A stretch of DNA of 64,000 nucleotides from DATMRF01 sp035566435 (GTDB lineage: Bacteria > Verrucomicrobiota > Verrucomicrobiia > Limisphaerales > UBA8199). The notes under the pieces were generated by a model. That model ran no database searches. It was not told where the DNA came from and saw only the letters and a list, made by a program, of their open reading frames with translations. The stretch spans positions 124,001 to 188,000 of the forward strand of contig DATMRF010000117.1 in NCBI GenBank assembly GCA_035566435.1, in the 5' to 3' direction. Below are positions 52,401 to 59,255 of the stretch, piece by piece. Made by a program: the position numbers and the translations under genes. The number at the start of each line of letters is the position of its first letter. Positions within the stretch are counted from its first letter, which is position 1.

Positions 52401-52510
52401 ACTATCGCGTGTCAGTCCGGTGCGGTTTCGCAACACCCGGGGCGTTTCGCAAAGCGATAAGGGCCTGCCGAAAGGCGATTCGCGAGGTATATGCCAGCGT
52501 GTTTACTTAA
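49451..52510 (+). CDS. glnE: Bifunctional glutamine synthetase adenylyltransferase/adenylyl-removing enzyme
   Basis: 1019 residues from GTG 49451 overlapping the upstream stop. Two nucleotidyltransferase domains: GMGKLGGQELNYSSDVDLLL at about 181-200 (adenylyl-removing side) and GLGKLGGAEIDYGSDLDIVF near 750-769 (adenylylating side), each with the GS-D-D catalytic acids and a PII-responsive helical middle. IRELEFIAQSVQLL and SGGLMDAEFVAQSL follow each. It controls glutamine synthetase by reversible adenylylation in response to PII. The inter-domain linker near residues 563-590 is made of a translated heptamer array, which makes it longer and Ser/Gln-rich compared with relatives. Confidence 0.95.
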   Translation: MKTPLWTNAIKSCADPQRAGHFLDLLASTPAREALTSFSPEQAGILAALFSGSQALSNTLVTHPDWLAIFEPERLKFARRKQGLQQEVSRALQPLLQQRDYAAALARVREFKQREMLRIGARDLARLGRLPEILLELSDVAEVSLDGVWRVCHSQLTERYGRPYHQDASGRWRKTSACVLGMGKLGGQELNYSSDVDLLLVYSEEGEVYAHEPPAMEAEKGGRGRKRAHSDAPRPVLANHQFFKRLAEAFIAEVTRLAPEGALYRIDFRLRPEGEGGPLSRSLASYENYYAQWGQTWERMMLIKARGVAGDEMLAAEFLEMVQPFRYPRSINDGVLGEVGAMKDRIENEVVKAGELERNVKLGRGGIREIEFIAQSVQLLHAGRQPFLQGAQTLPCLEKLVQYELLSAVDSRLLRDAYVFLREVEHRLQMEDNRQTHTIPANRPAQERLARLLGFSHAREFESARQEHTVNVRRIFDEQLKAEVPQLSAGSPFPRHFEGAEAEWKRLLADHAFKDVDKAFRVLREFVEGPGFVHVSPRTSELAFQLLPKFFALCPHEGACEARPKSQVSSPRSQASGLKSRAQGPGSAHANGAARAPLSDPDRVVTRLDNFIGAYGARATLFELWAHNPAIFELLVLLFDRSEFLAELSIRTPDLVDELVASGRLRQRKTAEETLRDLRHGVRDADQHLWLRRYHQAELMRIGLRDILGLADFEQYLTELSALADACLQYALEVVLRKHRLKAPPFAIIGLGKLGGAEIDYGSDLDIVFVADAKAKNLTRLSRLALEVMELVSRRTEQGLVFHTDARLRPDGEKGLLVNTLKAYKDYYRHRAHLWEIQTLTRTRPVAGDLVVGQQFQNLAAALTNFAAPSLPLAAYSPDWKQKIHQMRLRIEKERTRRSQDELAIKTGSGGLMDAEFVAQSLCMEYGWQEANTMRALEKGRDAAVLPGADKLIRHYRELRRVEGILRRWSYEGETVLPDDPEPYYRVSVRCGFATPGAFRKAIRACRKAIREVYASVFT
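51138..51210 (+). repeat. Heptamer array inside glnE
   Basis: About ten 7-bp units (GTCCAAA, GTCCCAG, GTCTCAA, GTCCCAG, GTCTCAA, GCTTCAG, GTCTCAA, GTCCCGG...). Translated as SQVSSPRSQASGLKS in the GlnE linker. Confidence 0.9.
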
Positions 52511-52511
52511 A

Positions 52512-53327
52512 TCACATCTTCCCGCGCTGGCGGCTGGCTTCGTAGAGAAAAACCGCGGAGGCACTGCCGACGTTCAGTGAATCGACCGCCGGAGCCATTG
52601 GAACAGCCACCGCGTCATCGCATTCATCCAGAACGGGCGGCGAGAGCCCGTAACCTTCGCTCCCGAAAACGATGCAGCTATTGGCCGCGAAATCAGCCTC
52701 CGATACAGTCCGGCCGTCCACGTGCGGGTGGGCCGCGATGCAGCGGATGCCCCGTGCGCGCAATTCCTGCAACGTCCCTGCCAAGCCCGTGCTTTCGAGG
52801 ATCGGTAGCTGAAAAACTGTCCCCATCGAACTGCGAACGGCTCGGCGCAGGTAGGGGCTGGCCGAGGTTTCTCCCACCAGCAGCGCCTGCACATCGAAGG
52901 CGGCGCAATTCCGAATCAGCGCACCGAGATTCTCGGCGCTCGAGAGGCCGTCCACCGCCGCCAGCAAATACGGTTTCGTTGCGCGTATGAGGACCTCTTC
53001 CAGTGGCGGAGCAGGCGGCACTCTACCGACCGCCAGCAGGCCCTGGTACATCGAAAACCCGGTCAGCGTTTCGAGGAGTTTCTTCTCCGCAACGAAAACA
53101 CGGATGTCCTCGCGCCGGGCTTGCAGCAGGGGTTCCAAATCCCGGAGCCACTTTTCGGGCAGCAAAACCGAAACCACACTGACCTGGCTTTCGAGGAGCC
53201 GGCGCACCACTTTCTCGCCTTCGGCCACAAAGATGCCTTGTTGTCTGTGCTCGTACTGCCGCCGCATCGTGCGGTAGGGTTGCAACTCAGCCAGCTCAAA
53301 GGAGTCGATTGTGTGGACGTGGAACAT
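52512..53327 (-). CDS. SpoU/TrmH family RNA methyltransferase
   Basis: 271 residues. Substrate-binding N-terminal part (YRTMRRQYEHRQQGIFVAEG) then the SPOUT knot motifs: 1, DGLSSAENLGALIRNC; 2, SCIVFGSEGYGLS; 3, VAVPMAPAVDSLNVGSASAV. All three are complete, so the SAM-binding trefoil knot is intact. It methylates a ribose 2'-OH in tRNA or rRNA; which site is not deducible. Convergent with glnE, with stops one base apart. Confidence 0.92.
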   Translation of the reverse strand: MFHVHTIDSFELAELQPYRTMRRQYEHRQQGIFVAEGEKVVRRLLESQVSVVSVLLPEKWLRDLEPLLQARREDIRVFVAEKKLLETLTGFSMYQGLLAVGRVPPAPPLEEVLIRATKPYLLAAVDGLSSAENLGALIRNCAAFDVQALLVGETSASPYLRRAVRSSMGTVFQLPILESTGLAGTLQELRARGIRCIAAHPHVDGRTVSEADFAANSCIVFGSEGYGLSPPVLDECDDAVAVPMAPAVDSLNVGSASAVFLYEASRQRGKM

Positions 53328-53395
53328 TCGCAGGTTGCAGTCGGGCGGTGGGAAGTCGGAAGTGCGAAGAGCCCTGGGCTCGCTTGCCCCGGCCG

Positions 53396-54241
53396 CTACA
53401 GGCCCAGCGTGGCCTGCTCGTGCAGGACCATCGGGGCCGGGACGGCGTCGCCCGGTCCCCCGAGCACCAGGGTGGGGCAGGGAACCTTTTGCGAGGTCAA
53501 CTCCAGGCGCACGTGGGCGGCGCCAATCTTTTTAAGTCGCTCGTCCGCCACCCGATGAGCGAGCTCGGGACGATTGCATTCCCGGCTCAGGTGGCCGAGG
53601 TAAAGGTGGCGAAGGCTGGCGGACATAATCTGCTCGGCGGCGTCGGCGGCGGCTTCGTTTGAGAGATGGCCGTGCCGGCCGAGGATGCGCTGTTTGAGGC
53701 TCCAGGGCCGGTGGGGACAATCCTGCAACATTTTGATGTCGTGATTCGACTCGAGCACCAGGACATTGGCGCGACGCACCCGTTCTAGTGCCAGCCGTGT
53801 CGCGTGGCCGAGGTCAGTCAGGAACCCGATGTTGCCGCCAGCTGTCTGCAGCAGGAAGCCGACCGGGTCTTGGGCGTCGTGTGGAATGCTGAAGGTCTCG
53901 ACCAAAAAATCGCCAATTTCGAAACTCGATCCGGTGGCAAACATCCGGCAATCGAGTTTCACCTGGAGTTGATATTCGATGGCCTCGCGTGTTGGCCGGT
54001 TGCAATACACCGGGATATGAAGCTTCTCGCTCAACGCCGCGAGCCCCGCCACATGGTCGGAATGCTCATGCGTGATCAGGATACCCGTAAGGTTCTCAGG
54101 CCCGCGTCCGATTGTGGCGAGTCGCTGCCGGGTCTGGCGCAGGCTGAAACCTGCGTCGATGAGGATGCGGGCCTCCTCTGTTTCCAGGTAGGCGCAGTTT
54201 CCAGAGGAACCGCTGCCAAGAATAGTCAGGCGAACAGGCAC
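53396..54241 (-). CDS. MBL-fold metallo-hydrolase (YycJ-like)
   Basis: 281 residues from GTG 54241 (start of MPVRLTILGSGSSGNCAYLE). Longer upstream starts run through a REP hairpin at 54327 and are unlikely. Metal ligands: THEHSDHV (His-x-His-x-Asp-His), the ETFSIPHDAQDPVGF His, and FLTDLGHAT, LVLESNHD and LGHLSRECN in the C-terminal half. The GSGSSGN opening and the EHSDH placement match the YycJ/WalJ subfamily, a 5'-3' exonuclease-like group linked to cell-wall regulation, but the exact role is unknown. Confidence 0.9.
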   Translation of the reverse strand: MPVRLTILGSGSSGNCAYLETEEARILIDAGFSLRQTRQRLATIGRGPENLTGILITHEHSDHVAGLAALSEKLHIPVYCNRPTREAIEYQLQVKLDCRMFATGSSFEIGDFLVETFSIPHDAQDPVGFLLQTAGGNIGFLTDLGHATRLALERVRRANVLVLESNHDIKMLQDCPHRPWSLKQRILGRHGHLSNEAAADAAEQIMSASLRHLYLGHLSRECNRPELAHRVADERLKKIGAAHVRLELTSQKVPCPTLVLGGPGDAVPAPMVLHEQATLGL

Positions 54242-54314
54242 GGTCCAACTTAGTGAGGCTCCCTGCACCGGGCAATATTTTTTGGGCGTGTCAAGTCCTC
54301 TCGGCGAGCGTTCA

Positions 54315-54344
54315 ACAACCCGGGGCGGGGACGGCCACGTCCCC
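54315..54344 (-). repeat. REP-like hairpin copy (inverted orientation)
   Basis: 54327-54344 is the reverse complement of the 18-bp hairpin at 12894, and with its flank (54316-54326) matches that locus over 29 bp. It lies upstream of the MBL gene start. Confidence 0.88.
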
Positions 54345-54429
54345 GGAGAGCGCCAGTCCACTAGACCCCCTGAGGTGCCCGTGCCCGCCCCCGGTCTTGT
54401 GTTTGCTCGAATCGCCGTTCGTGCGGCGC

Positions 54430-54843
54430 TTACCCCGCCTCTGTCCACCGCCGCGACTCTTTCTTCGTGGCATGATGGGCTTTGTCGGCCAGCATGCGTT
54501 GTTTCGCGCGCCGACTGCGCCGCCGTTTTTGGCGGCGGATTTTTTCGATCCGTGCGCGTTGCGAGGCGACGGCCCCTGTGCGCAACGCCTCGAGTTTATC
54601 CAGGAGCAAGCGCCGCGCGATGAACCGGTTGAGCCCTTGCTGGCGGGTGGCCTGGCACTTCACTTGTAGGCCGGTCGGGCGGTGGAGCAGCATGACACAG
54701 GTCGAGGTTTTGTTAACATTCTGGCCCCCGTGTCCTCCCGACCGGACGAAGGTCTCCTCCAAATCAGCCTCCGTCACCCCCATGGCGGCCATGCGCCGGG
54801 AGAGTTGGGTTTCCTTCTCGGGGCTGACAGGGAAAGCGCTCAT
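54430..54843 (-). CDS. RF-1 domain (GGQ) peptide release factor-like protein
   Basis: 137 residues from ATG 54843 (MSAFPVSPEKETQL). VRSGGHGGQNVNKTSTCVML is the GGQ loop (Gln41) used for peptidyl-tRNA hydrolysis; HRPTGLQVKCQATRQQGLN continues the RF-1 fold. A long basic tail (KIRRQKRRRSRRAKQRM) follows. It lacks the codon-reading domain of RF1/RF2, so it is of the ArfB/rescue-factor or domain-alone type. Likely a ribosome-rescue protein. Confidence 0.9.
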   Translation of the reverse strand: MSAFPVSPEKETQLSRRMAAMGVTEADLEETFVRSGGHGGQNVNKTSTCVMLLHRPTGLQVKCQATRQQGLNRFIARRLLLDKLEALRTGAVASQRARIEKIRRQKRRRSRRAKQRMLADKAHHATKKESRRWTEAG

Positions 54844-54893
54844 GCCAGGCAGCGTAGCTGAGTGGTTGAATGGCAGCAAGGTCCGAGCGCGCA

Positions 54894-54921
54894 GTTCACA
54901 ATTCACGGTCCAGAGTCCACA
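54894..54921 (+). repeat. Heptamer array, GTCCAGA/GTCCACA family
   Basis: GTTCACA, ATTCACG, GTCCAGA, GTCCACA; short member of the family found at 4944, 49233 and 51138. In the gap between the RF-like and YmdB-like genes. Confidence 0.7.
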
Positions 54922-54987
54922 TTCCGTCTTCCGCCTTCTGAGCCTGAAACAGCTTGCCCATTGGTGGTCTCGCATTAGTGTGGTCCC

Positions 54988-55794
54988 GTGAAACTGCTCT
55001 TTATCGCAGATATTGTCGGGCAGCCGGGCCGGCGAGCGGTGAGAGGATTGGTTCCCAAATTGCGGCGCCAGCATGGCGTGGATGTGGTCATTGCCAACGG
55101 CGAGAATTCCGCCGGCGGCTCGGGGATCACAGTCGCCACCGCCGAAGAGATTTTCACCGCCGGAGTGGACATTATCACCAGCGGCGATCATCTCTGGGAC
55201 CAAAAGGAGGTGATGGAGTTGCTCGGAAGCGAGCCGCGATTCGTTCGCCCGTTGAATTACCCCGCAGGTGTGCCGGGGCAGGGCAGCACCGTTTTCCGGG
55301 CGCCCGGCCTGCCGCCGTTAGGCATCATCAACCTTCAGGGCCGAACCTTCATGCCTGCGCTCGAAAACCCCTTCCCGTGCGCCCTGGCCGAGGTCGAAAG
55401 GTTGCGGCAATCCGTCAGGCTGCTCTTCATCGATTTTCACGCCGAGGCGACGTCCGAAAAAGTAGCGCTTACCCGCATGCTCGATGGCAAGGTGAGCGCC
55501 GTGGTTGGCACCCACACGCACGTCCAGACGGCTGACGAACAAATCCTCCCCGGCGGGACCGCTTTCCTCTGCGACGCCGGCTTTACGGGACCGCACGACA
55601 GCGTGATTGGACGCGAAATCGAACCGATCATCCGGCGGTTCCTGACCAACATGCCCCAGAAATTCGAGGTCGCCAAAGGCCGAGTTCTGCTGCAAGGCGC
55701 CCTGGTCGAAATTGACGAGCAGAGCGGGCGGGCGTCAAAGATTGAGCGCGTCTCCGAACCCCTGGCGGAGGAGCTTCGTCCCTTGGGAGCTTGA
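54988..55794 (+). CDS. TIGR00282/YmdB-type metallophosphoesterase
   Basis: 268 residues from GTG 54988. Di-metal motifs in order: LLFIADIVGQPGRR (Asp8), VIANGENSAGG (Asn-Glu), ITSGDHLWDQKE (Asp-His), FIDFHAEATSEK, VGTHTHVQTADEQ (His pair). The full set of ligands is present. YmdB is a cytosolic phosphodiesterase (2',3'-cyclic nucleotides in Bacillus). Divergent from the RF-like gene. Confidence 0.93.
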   Translation: MKLLFIADIVGQPGRRAVRGLVPKLRRQHGVDVVIANGENSAGGSGITVATAEEIFTAGVDIITSGDHLWDQKEVMELLGSEPRFVRPLNYPAGVPGQGSTVFRAPGLPPLGIINLQGRTFMPALENPFPCALAEVERLRQSVRLLFIDFHAEATSEKVALTRMLDGKVSAVVGTHTHVQTADEQILPGGTAFLCDAGFTGPHDSVIGREIEPIIRRFLTNMPQKFEVAKGRVLLQGALVEIDEQSGRASKIERVSEPLAEELRPLGA

Positions 55795-55815
55795 CCGGAA
55801 AACACCCGGCCCGGC

Positions 55816-55998
55816 TTAGCTTTCCAAAAACCGCACCAGTTCCTTGCGGATTTGGTCCAACCGCCGCCGGTCTGTCTCGCGCTTTTCGAACAGGAGCCGG
55901 GAAACCTCAGGGTTAACCTTAAGGTTCTGTTCCGCGTACGCCTGGAGCTTCAGGTCCATCATTTCTTCGAGCAAGCCTATGAGTATCTCACCAGTCAT
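55816..55998 (-). CDS. Small helical hypothetical protein
   Basis: 60 residues, charged and fully helical (LIGLLEEMMDLKLQAYAEQNL, RLLFEKRETDRRRLDQIRKE). Start ATG 55998. Not recognised; plausible because of its composition and position convergent to ymdB. Confidence 0.5.
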   Translation of the reverse strand: MTGEILIGLLEEMMDLKLQAYAEQNLKVNPEVSRLLFEKRETDRRRLDQIRKELVRFLES

Positions 55999-56356
55999 AA
56001 GTTCATCATCGCGTTACGCCTCGGTTGAGAGCCGGTCGCGTCTTTTCCCGGCGTTATCACAACCTTCAGTCGTGCCAAATTCCCGGGAAGCAGCAGATGC
56101 CAAGCCACCTTTCTGGTGACTGGAATGAACTGGAGGCCAGGGGTCTGTCAGGGAGATGCTGTCCAGTATCAAGGCACTCAGCCCGGATATTTCACACCCC
56201 AGTCTCCACTGTTGCGACACGGTCGTAGGTGTGACATATCCCGGTTAGGTCAATGAGTCGAGGTTTCCGGAGCGCTCGCCCGATCCGGGACGGACCGGGT
56301 ACGGCACGAACGCTTTCCCCCTTGAACTCGGCAGCGTGGACTTCTAATGTCGGCGC
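55999..56356. other. Intergenic region, nothing recognised
   Basis: 358 bp between the small helical protein and the LysM gene. No supported gene or array was found; it presumably contains the LysM gene promoter. Confidence 0.5.
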
Positions 56357-56935
56357 ATGAAACGAATTTCCTTTTTGTTGGCAGCGCTGACCCTCTGCGC
56401 AGGCCCGAGGTTGCGCGCCCAGGACGCCGGCACCGAGGAGCGTTTTAACAAACTCGCCGGCCAAATCGAGGATTTGCGGGCCGGCCAGGATGCGCTCCGC
56501 CGCCAGCTCGAGACGGTCGGAAAGGAGCTGGACTCCCTCCGAGAACAGGTGAACAAACCCACCGGCAATTATGCCAGCCAGGAAGATTTGAAACGCGTCG
56601 CTGAAGCCGTCAAGGACATCGACCGCAAACGCATCGAAGACGCTGACAAAATCCACAATGACCTCCTTAAACTCCAAAAGAGTCTGGCTGTGCCACCCGG
56701 CCCAAAGCCTAAACCGACGCCAAACGAGAACCCGACCCCGGATAAGCTGCCGGTCCCGGATAAGGGCTATGAGTACATCGTCAAAAAAGGCGATACGCTT
56801 TCGATTATTGTCCAGGCCTATCGTGACAACAACATCAAGGTTACCACCGACCAAATCCTCAAAGCGAACCCAGGCCTGAAACCGGAACGGATGAAAGTTG
56901 GTCAGAAGATCTTCATCCCTGCGCCTCAGCCGTAA
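56357..56935 (+). CDS. LysM peptidoglycan-binding protein with coiled coil
   Basis: 192 residues. Signal peptide MKRISFLLAALTLCAGPRL; a coiled coil of about 85 residues (GQIEDLRAGQDALRRQLETV); a Pro-rich linker (PGPKPKPTPNENPTPDK); LysM domain near 139-189 with YIVKKGDTLSIIVQAY, NNIKVTTDQILKANPGL, VGQKIFIPAPQP. Anchors in periplasmic peptidoglycan. It is followed 60 bp later by the OB-fold protein gene. Confidence 0.88.
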   Translation: MKRISFLLAALTLCAGPRLRAQDAGTEERFNKLAGQIEDLRAGQDALRRQLETVGKELDSLREQVNKPTGNYASQEDLKRVAEAVKDIDRKRIEDADKIHNDLLKLQKSLAVPPGPKPKPTPNENPTPDKLPVPDKGYEYIVKKGDTLSIIVQAYRDNNIKVTTDQILKANPGLKPERMKVGQKIFIPAPQP

Positions 56936-56995
56936 TGAGAGGTTTTGAGTCCGAAGCCACAACGCATTGCGAAACCAGAACCTTTAAACGATCAA

Positions 56996-57706
56996 ATGAG
57001 CACTGCTACCAGCTTTCGAAATGTCACGGACCTTCGTTCTTTCGGTTTCCACACCCTGGCGCTGCTGTCTCTGGTGCTCATCGCTGGTTCGCTTACAGTC
57101 CAGGCGCAGGACACGGTCACGATTTCCAAGTCGCGCCTTGAAGAGCTCGAACGCAACGAAGCTGAGCTTCAAAAGTTAAAACAAGCTGTCACGAACCCTC
57201 CGGCCGGGAAGGCGCCGGCGCCGTACGCCCAGCCGGGCGCCATCACAACATTACCCGGGAGCCCGGGGGCAGCACTGGCAGTGACGCGTGCCAGCCCGCC
57301 GGTCACTTCGCTTCCGCCGCTTCAGGAGGGGGAAGTCGTGGAGTCGCTGGACCTGGCCAACCAGTATCGCGCCGATCCCGCCGCAGCCGACCAGCGCTAC
57401 CGCGGCCGGAAATTTACCGTGCGCGGCCAAATCGCCGGCTTTGAAAAGCCGATGCTCAAAAAAAACTACAAAATGCTTTTGCCCGGGCCGGATCGAGCAA
57501 CCATGGTCATCTGTGATCTGCTCCCGCCCGAGAAGTTCAACGCGGTGTTTACTATCGATCACGGCGTTCAATTGGTCGGCCAGTTCGGCGAAAACCGCGA
57601 AACGCTTGCCAGAGTGGGTCAGGCCGTGCTGGTCAACGGCCGCTGCCGGGGTTGGAAAGATTCTTCGGTCATCTTCACCGCCGATAGCTTTCAGCCGGTG
57701 CGCTGA
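56996..57706 (+). CDS. Membrane-anchored OB-fold protein with coiled coil
   Basis: 236 residues from ATG 56996; a TTG start 51 bp upstream is possible. A membrane/signal segment (HTLALLSLVLIAGSLTVQAQ), a short coiled coil (SRLEELERNEAELQKLKQAV) and a Pro-rich stretch lead to an OB-fold-like domain (RYRGRKFTVRGQIAGFEKPM, DHGVQLVGQFGEN, ARVGQAVLVNGRCRGW), like the tRNA_anti-type OB family. Probably periplasmic and paired with the LysM protein. Confidence 0.65.
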   Translation: MSTATSFRNVTDLRSFGFHTLALLSLVLIAGSLTVQAQDTVTISKSRLEELERNEAELQKLKQAVTNPPAGKAPAPYAQPGAITTLPGSPGAALAVTRASPPVTSLPPLQEGEVVESLDLANQYRADPAAADQRYRGRKFTVRGQIAGFEKPMLKKNYKMLLPGPDRATMVICDLLPPEKFNAVFTIDHGVQLVGQFGENRETLARVGQAVLVNGRCRGWKDSSVIFTADSFQPVR

Positions 57707-57790
57707 GCTGGAGAACCGGGGCCGGCTGGATTCGAAGTGGTTTCGGTTGCCGAGCGCCGGCTGTCGAGTCTTCCGCCACTAGCAAGAGGT

Positions 57791-59092
57791 TCAGAGTGAC
57801 CGCTTATCGATGACCCGTTTTGCCTTTCCTTCATTCACGGGCAGCGAGCCGGGCGGAACCAGGTCCACCTTCGGCTTGACCCAAATCTCGGCGTGGAGTT
57901 TTTCCACCAGCTCCTGTTGCAACGCCGCCAGGTGCTCGACTTGGCCGTCAAAGCTGGCGGCCGCCAGCTCCACCTTCACGGTCAGATTATCCAGCCCTTC
58001 GATCACAATCAGGTAATTACGGCCCACCTGCGGCTTGGACATCAGCACGCGCTCGATTTGCTGCGGAAAGAGGTGCGCGCCGCGGATAAAGAGCATGTCG
58101 TCCGAGCGACCGGTGATGCGGTTGATCCGCCGATGGGTTCGGCCGCAGGCGCACGGTTCCGCCGCCACCGAGGTGATGTCGCGCGTTCGATAGCGCAGCA
58201 GCGGCATCGCTTCCCGCATCAGGCTCGTCAGGACCAGTTCGCCCGTTGCGCCCTCCGGCAGCAGCTCGCCGGTCTGCGGATTAATGATCTCCAGCAGGAA
58301 GTTGTCCTCCCACAAGTGCATTCCCGCTTTGTGCTCGCACTCGAACGCTACCCCCGGGCCGTTCATTTCCGTGAGGCCGTATGAATTGTACACGTCGAGG
58401 TTGAAGGCCTGTTCGATCCGCCGGCGGGTTTCCTCCGTGTATGGCTCTGCCCCGACAAAGGCTTTCCGCAGCGACAGGTCCCGGCTCGGGTCGAGGCCTT
58501 TTTGCTCGAGGAAATTGGCGAAATACAACGCGTAGCTGGGCAGAATATGGACTGCGGTGGTCCGAAAGTCCTGCATCAGCATCAGTTGCCGCTCCGATGT
58601 TCCCGGACCCGCGGGAATGACCAGACAACCCACTTTCTCCGCTCCATAATGCATCACCAACCCGCCTGTGAACAGGCCGTAGCTCATCATGTTCTGGAAC
58701 ACGTCCCTGGCGGTAAGCCCCGTCGCCACCAACGACCGGGCGATTAACTCGGCGGCGTTATTCACATCCTGGCGCGAAAAGAACAGCGCTTTCGGCTTGC
58801 CCGTGGTACCGCTCGACGTGTGCAGCCGCACCGGCGCTTCCCGCGGGACCGCCAGTAACCCGTCGGGGTAGGTCGCGCGCAAATCCGCGCTGGTGGTGAA
58901 GGGCAGCCGTCGCGCGTCCGCCAGCGTTTTGATGTGCTCCGGCCGGAGGACCGATTCCGCGAATTTCCTCTGGTAAAAGGGCACGTGCGCCGCCACGCGC
59001 CGGACCGTCTCCTGCAAGCGTTGAAGTTGGAGTTGTTCGAGCGCCGGACGCGCCATCGTTTCCGATTCCCGGTCCCAGAACATGGTGCCCAA
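57791..59092 (-). CDS. paaK: Phenylacetate-CoA ligase
   Basis: 433 residues, full length for the family. ANL adenylate-forming signature HTSSGTTGKPKAL, then YNSYGLTEMNGPG, TRDITSVAAEPCACGRTHRR (Asp of the adenylate site), and the C-terminal GRSDDMLFIRG with the hinge Asp, ending VNEGKAKRVIDKRSL. It activates phenylacetate or related aryl-acetates with ATP and CoA. In many bacteria paaK accompanies iorAB, which makes aryl-acetyl-CoA from aryl-pyruvates; an iorA relic lies 3 kb away, and iorB is absent. Confidence 0.95.
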   Translation of the reverse strand: MGTMFWDRESETMARPALEQLQLQRLQETVRRVAAHVPFYQRKFAESVLRPEHIKTLADARRLPFTTSADLRATYPDGLLAVPREAPVRLHTSSGTTGKPKALFFSRQDVNNAAELIARSLVATGLTARDVFQNMMSYGLFTGGLVMHYGAEKVGCLVIPAGPGTSERQLMLMQDFRTTAVHILPSYALYFANFLEQKGLDPSRDLSLRKAFVGAEPYTEETRRRIEQAFNLDVYNSYGLTEMNGPGVAFECEHKAGMHLWEDNFLLEIINPQTGELLPEGATGELVLTSLMREAMPLLRYRTRDITSVAAEPCACGRTHRRINRITGRSDDMLFIRGAHLFPQQIERVLMSKPQVGRNYLIVIEGLDNLTVKVELAAASFDGQVEHLAALQQELVEKLHAEIWVKPKVDLVPPGSLPVNEGKAKRVIDKRSL

Positions 59093-59255
59093 CGGTCTAT
59101 ACCTTTTGGCGCCGAAAGTCCAGCCGCGAAATTAGAAGGCATCGGGCGTGGTTTAATTGATCATTTGGCTAATTAATGTGGTTAAGAAACACTTCATATA
59201 ACTGAGCTCCTCCGCCGCGCTGGCGGCGGCTTCGAGTGCGAGGTATAGATACACA

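Noticed and set aside
54844..55203. N-terminal extension of the RF-like ORF
   Set aside because: Antisense to the ymdB gene and composed of heptamer-like DNA; the RF-1 domain starts at ATG 54843.
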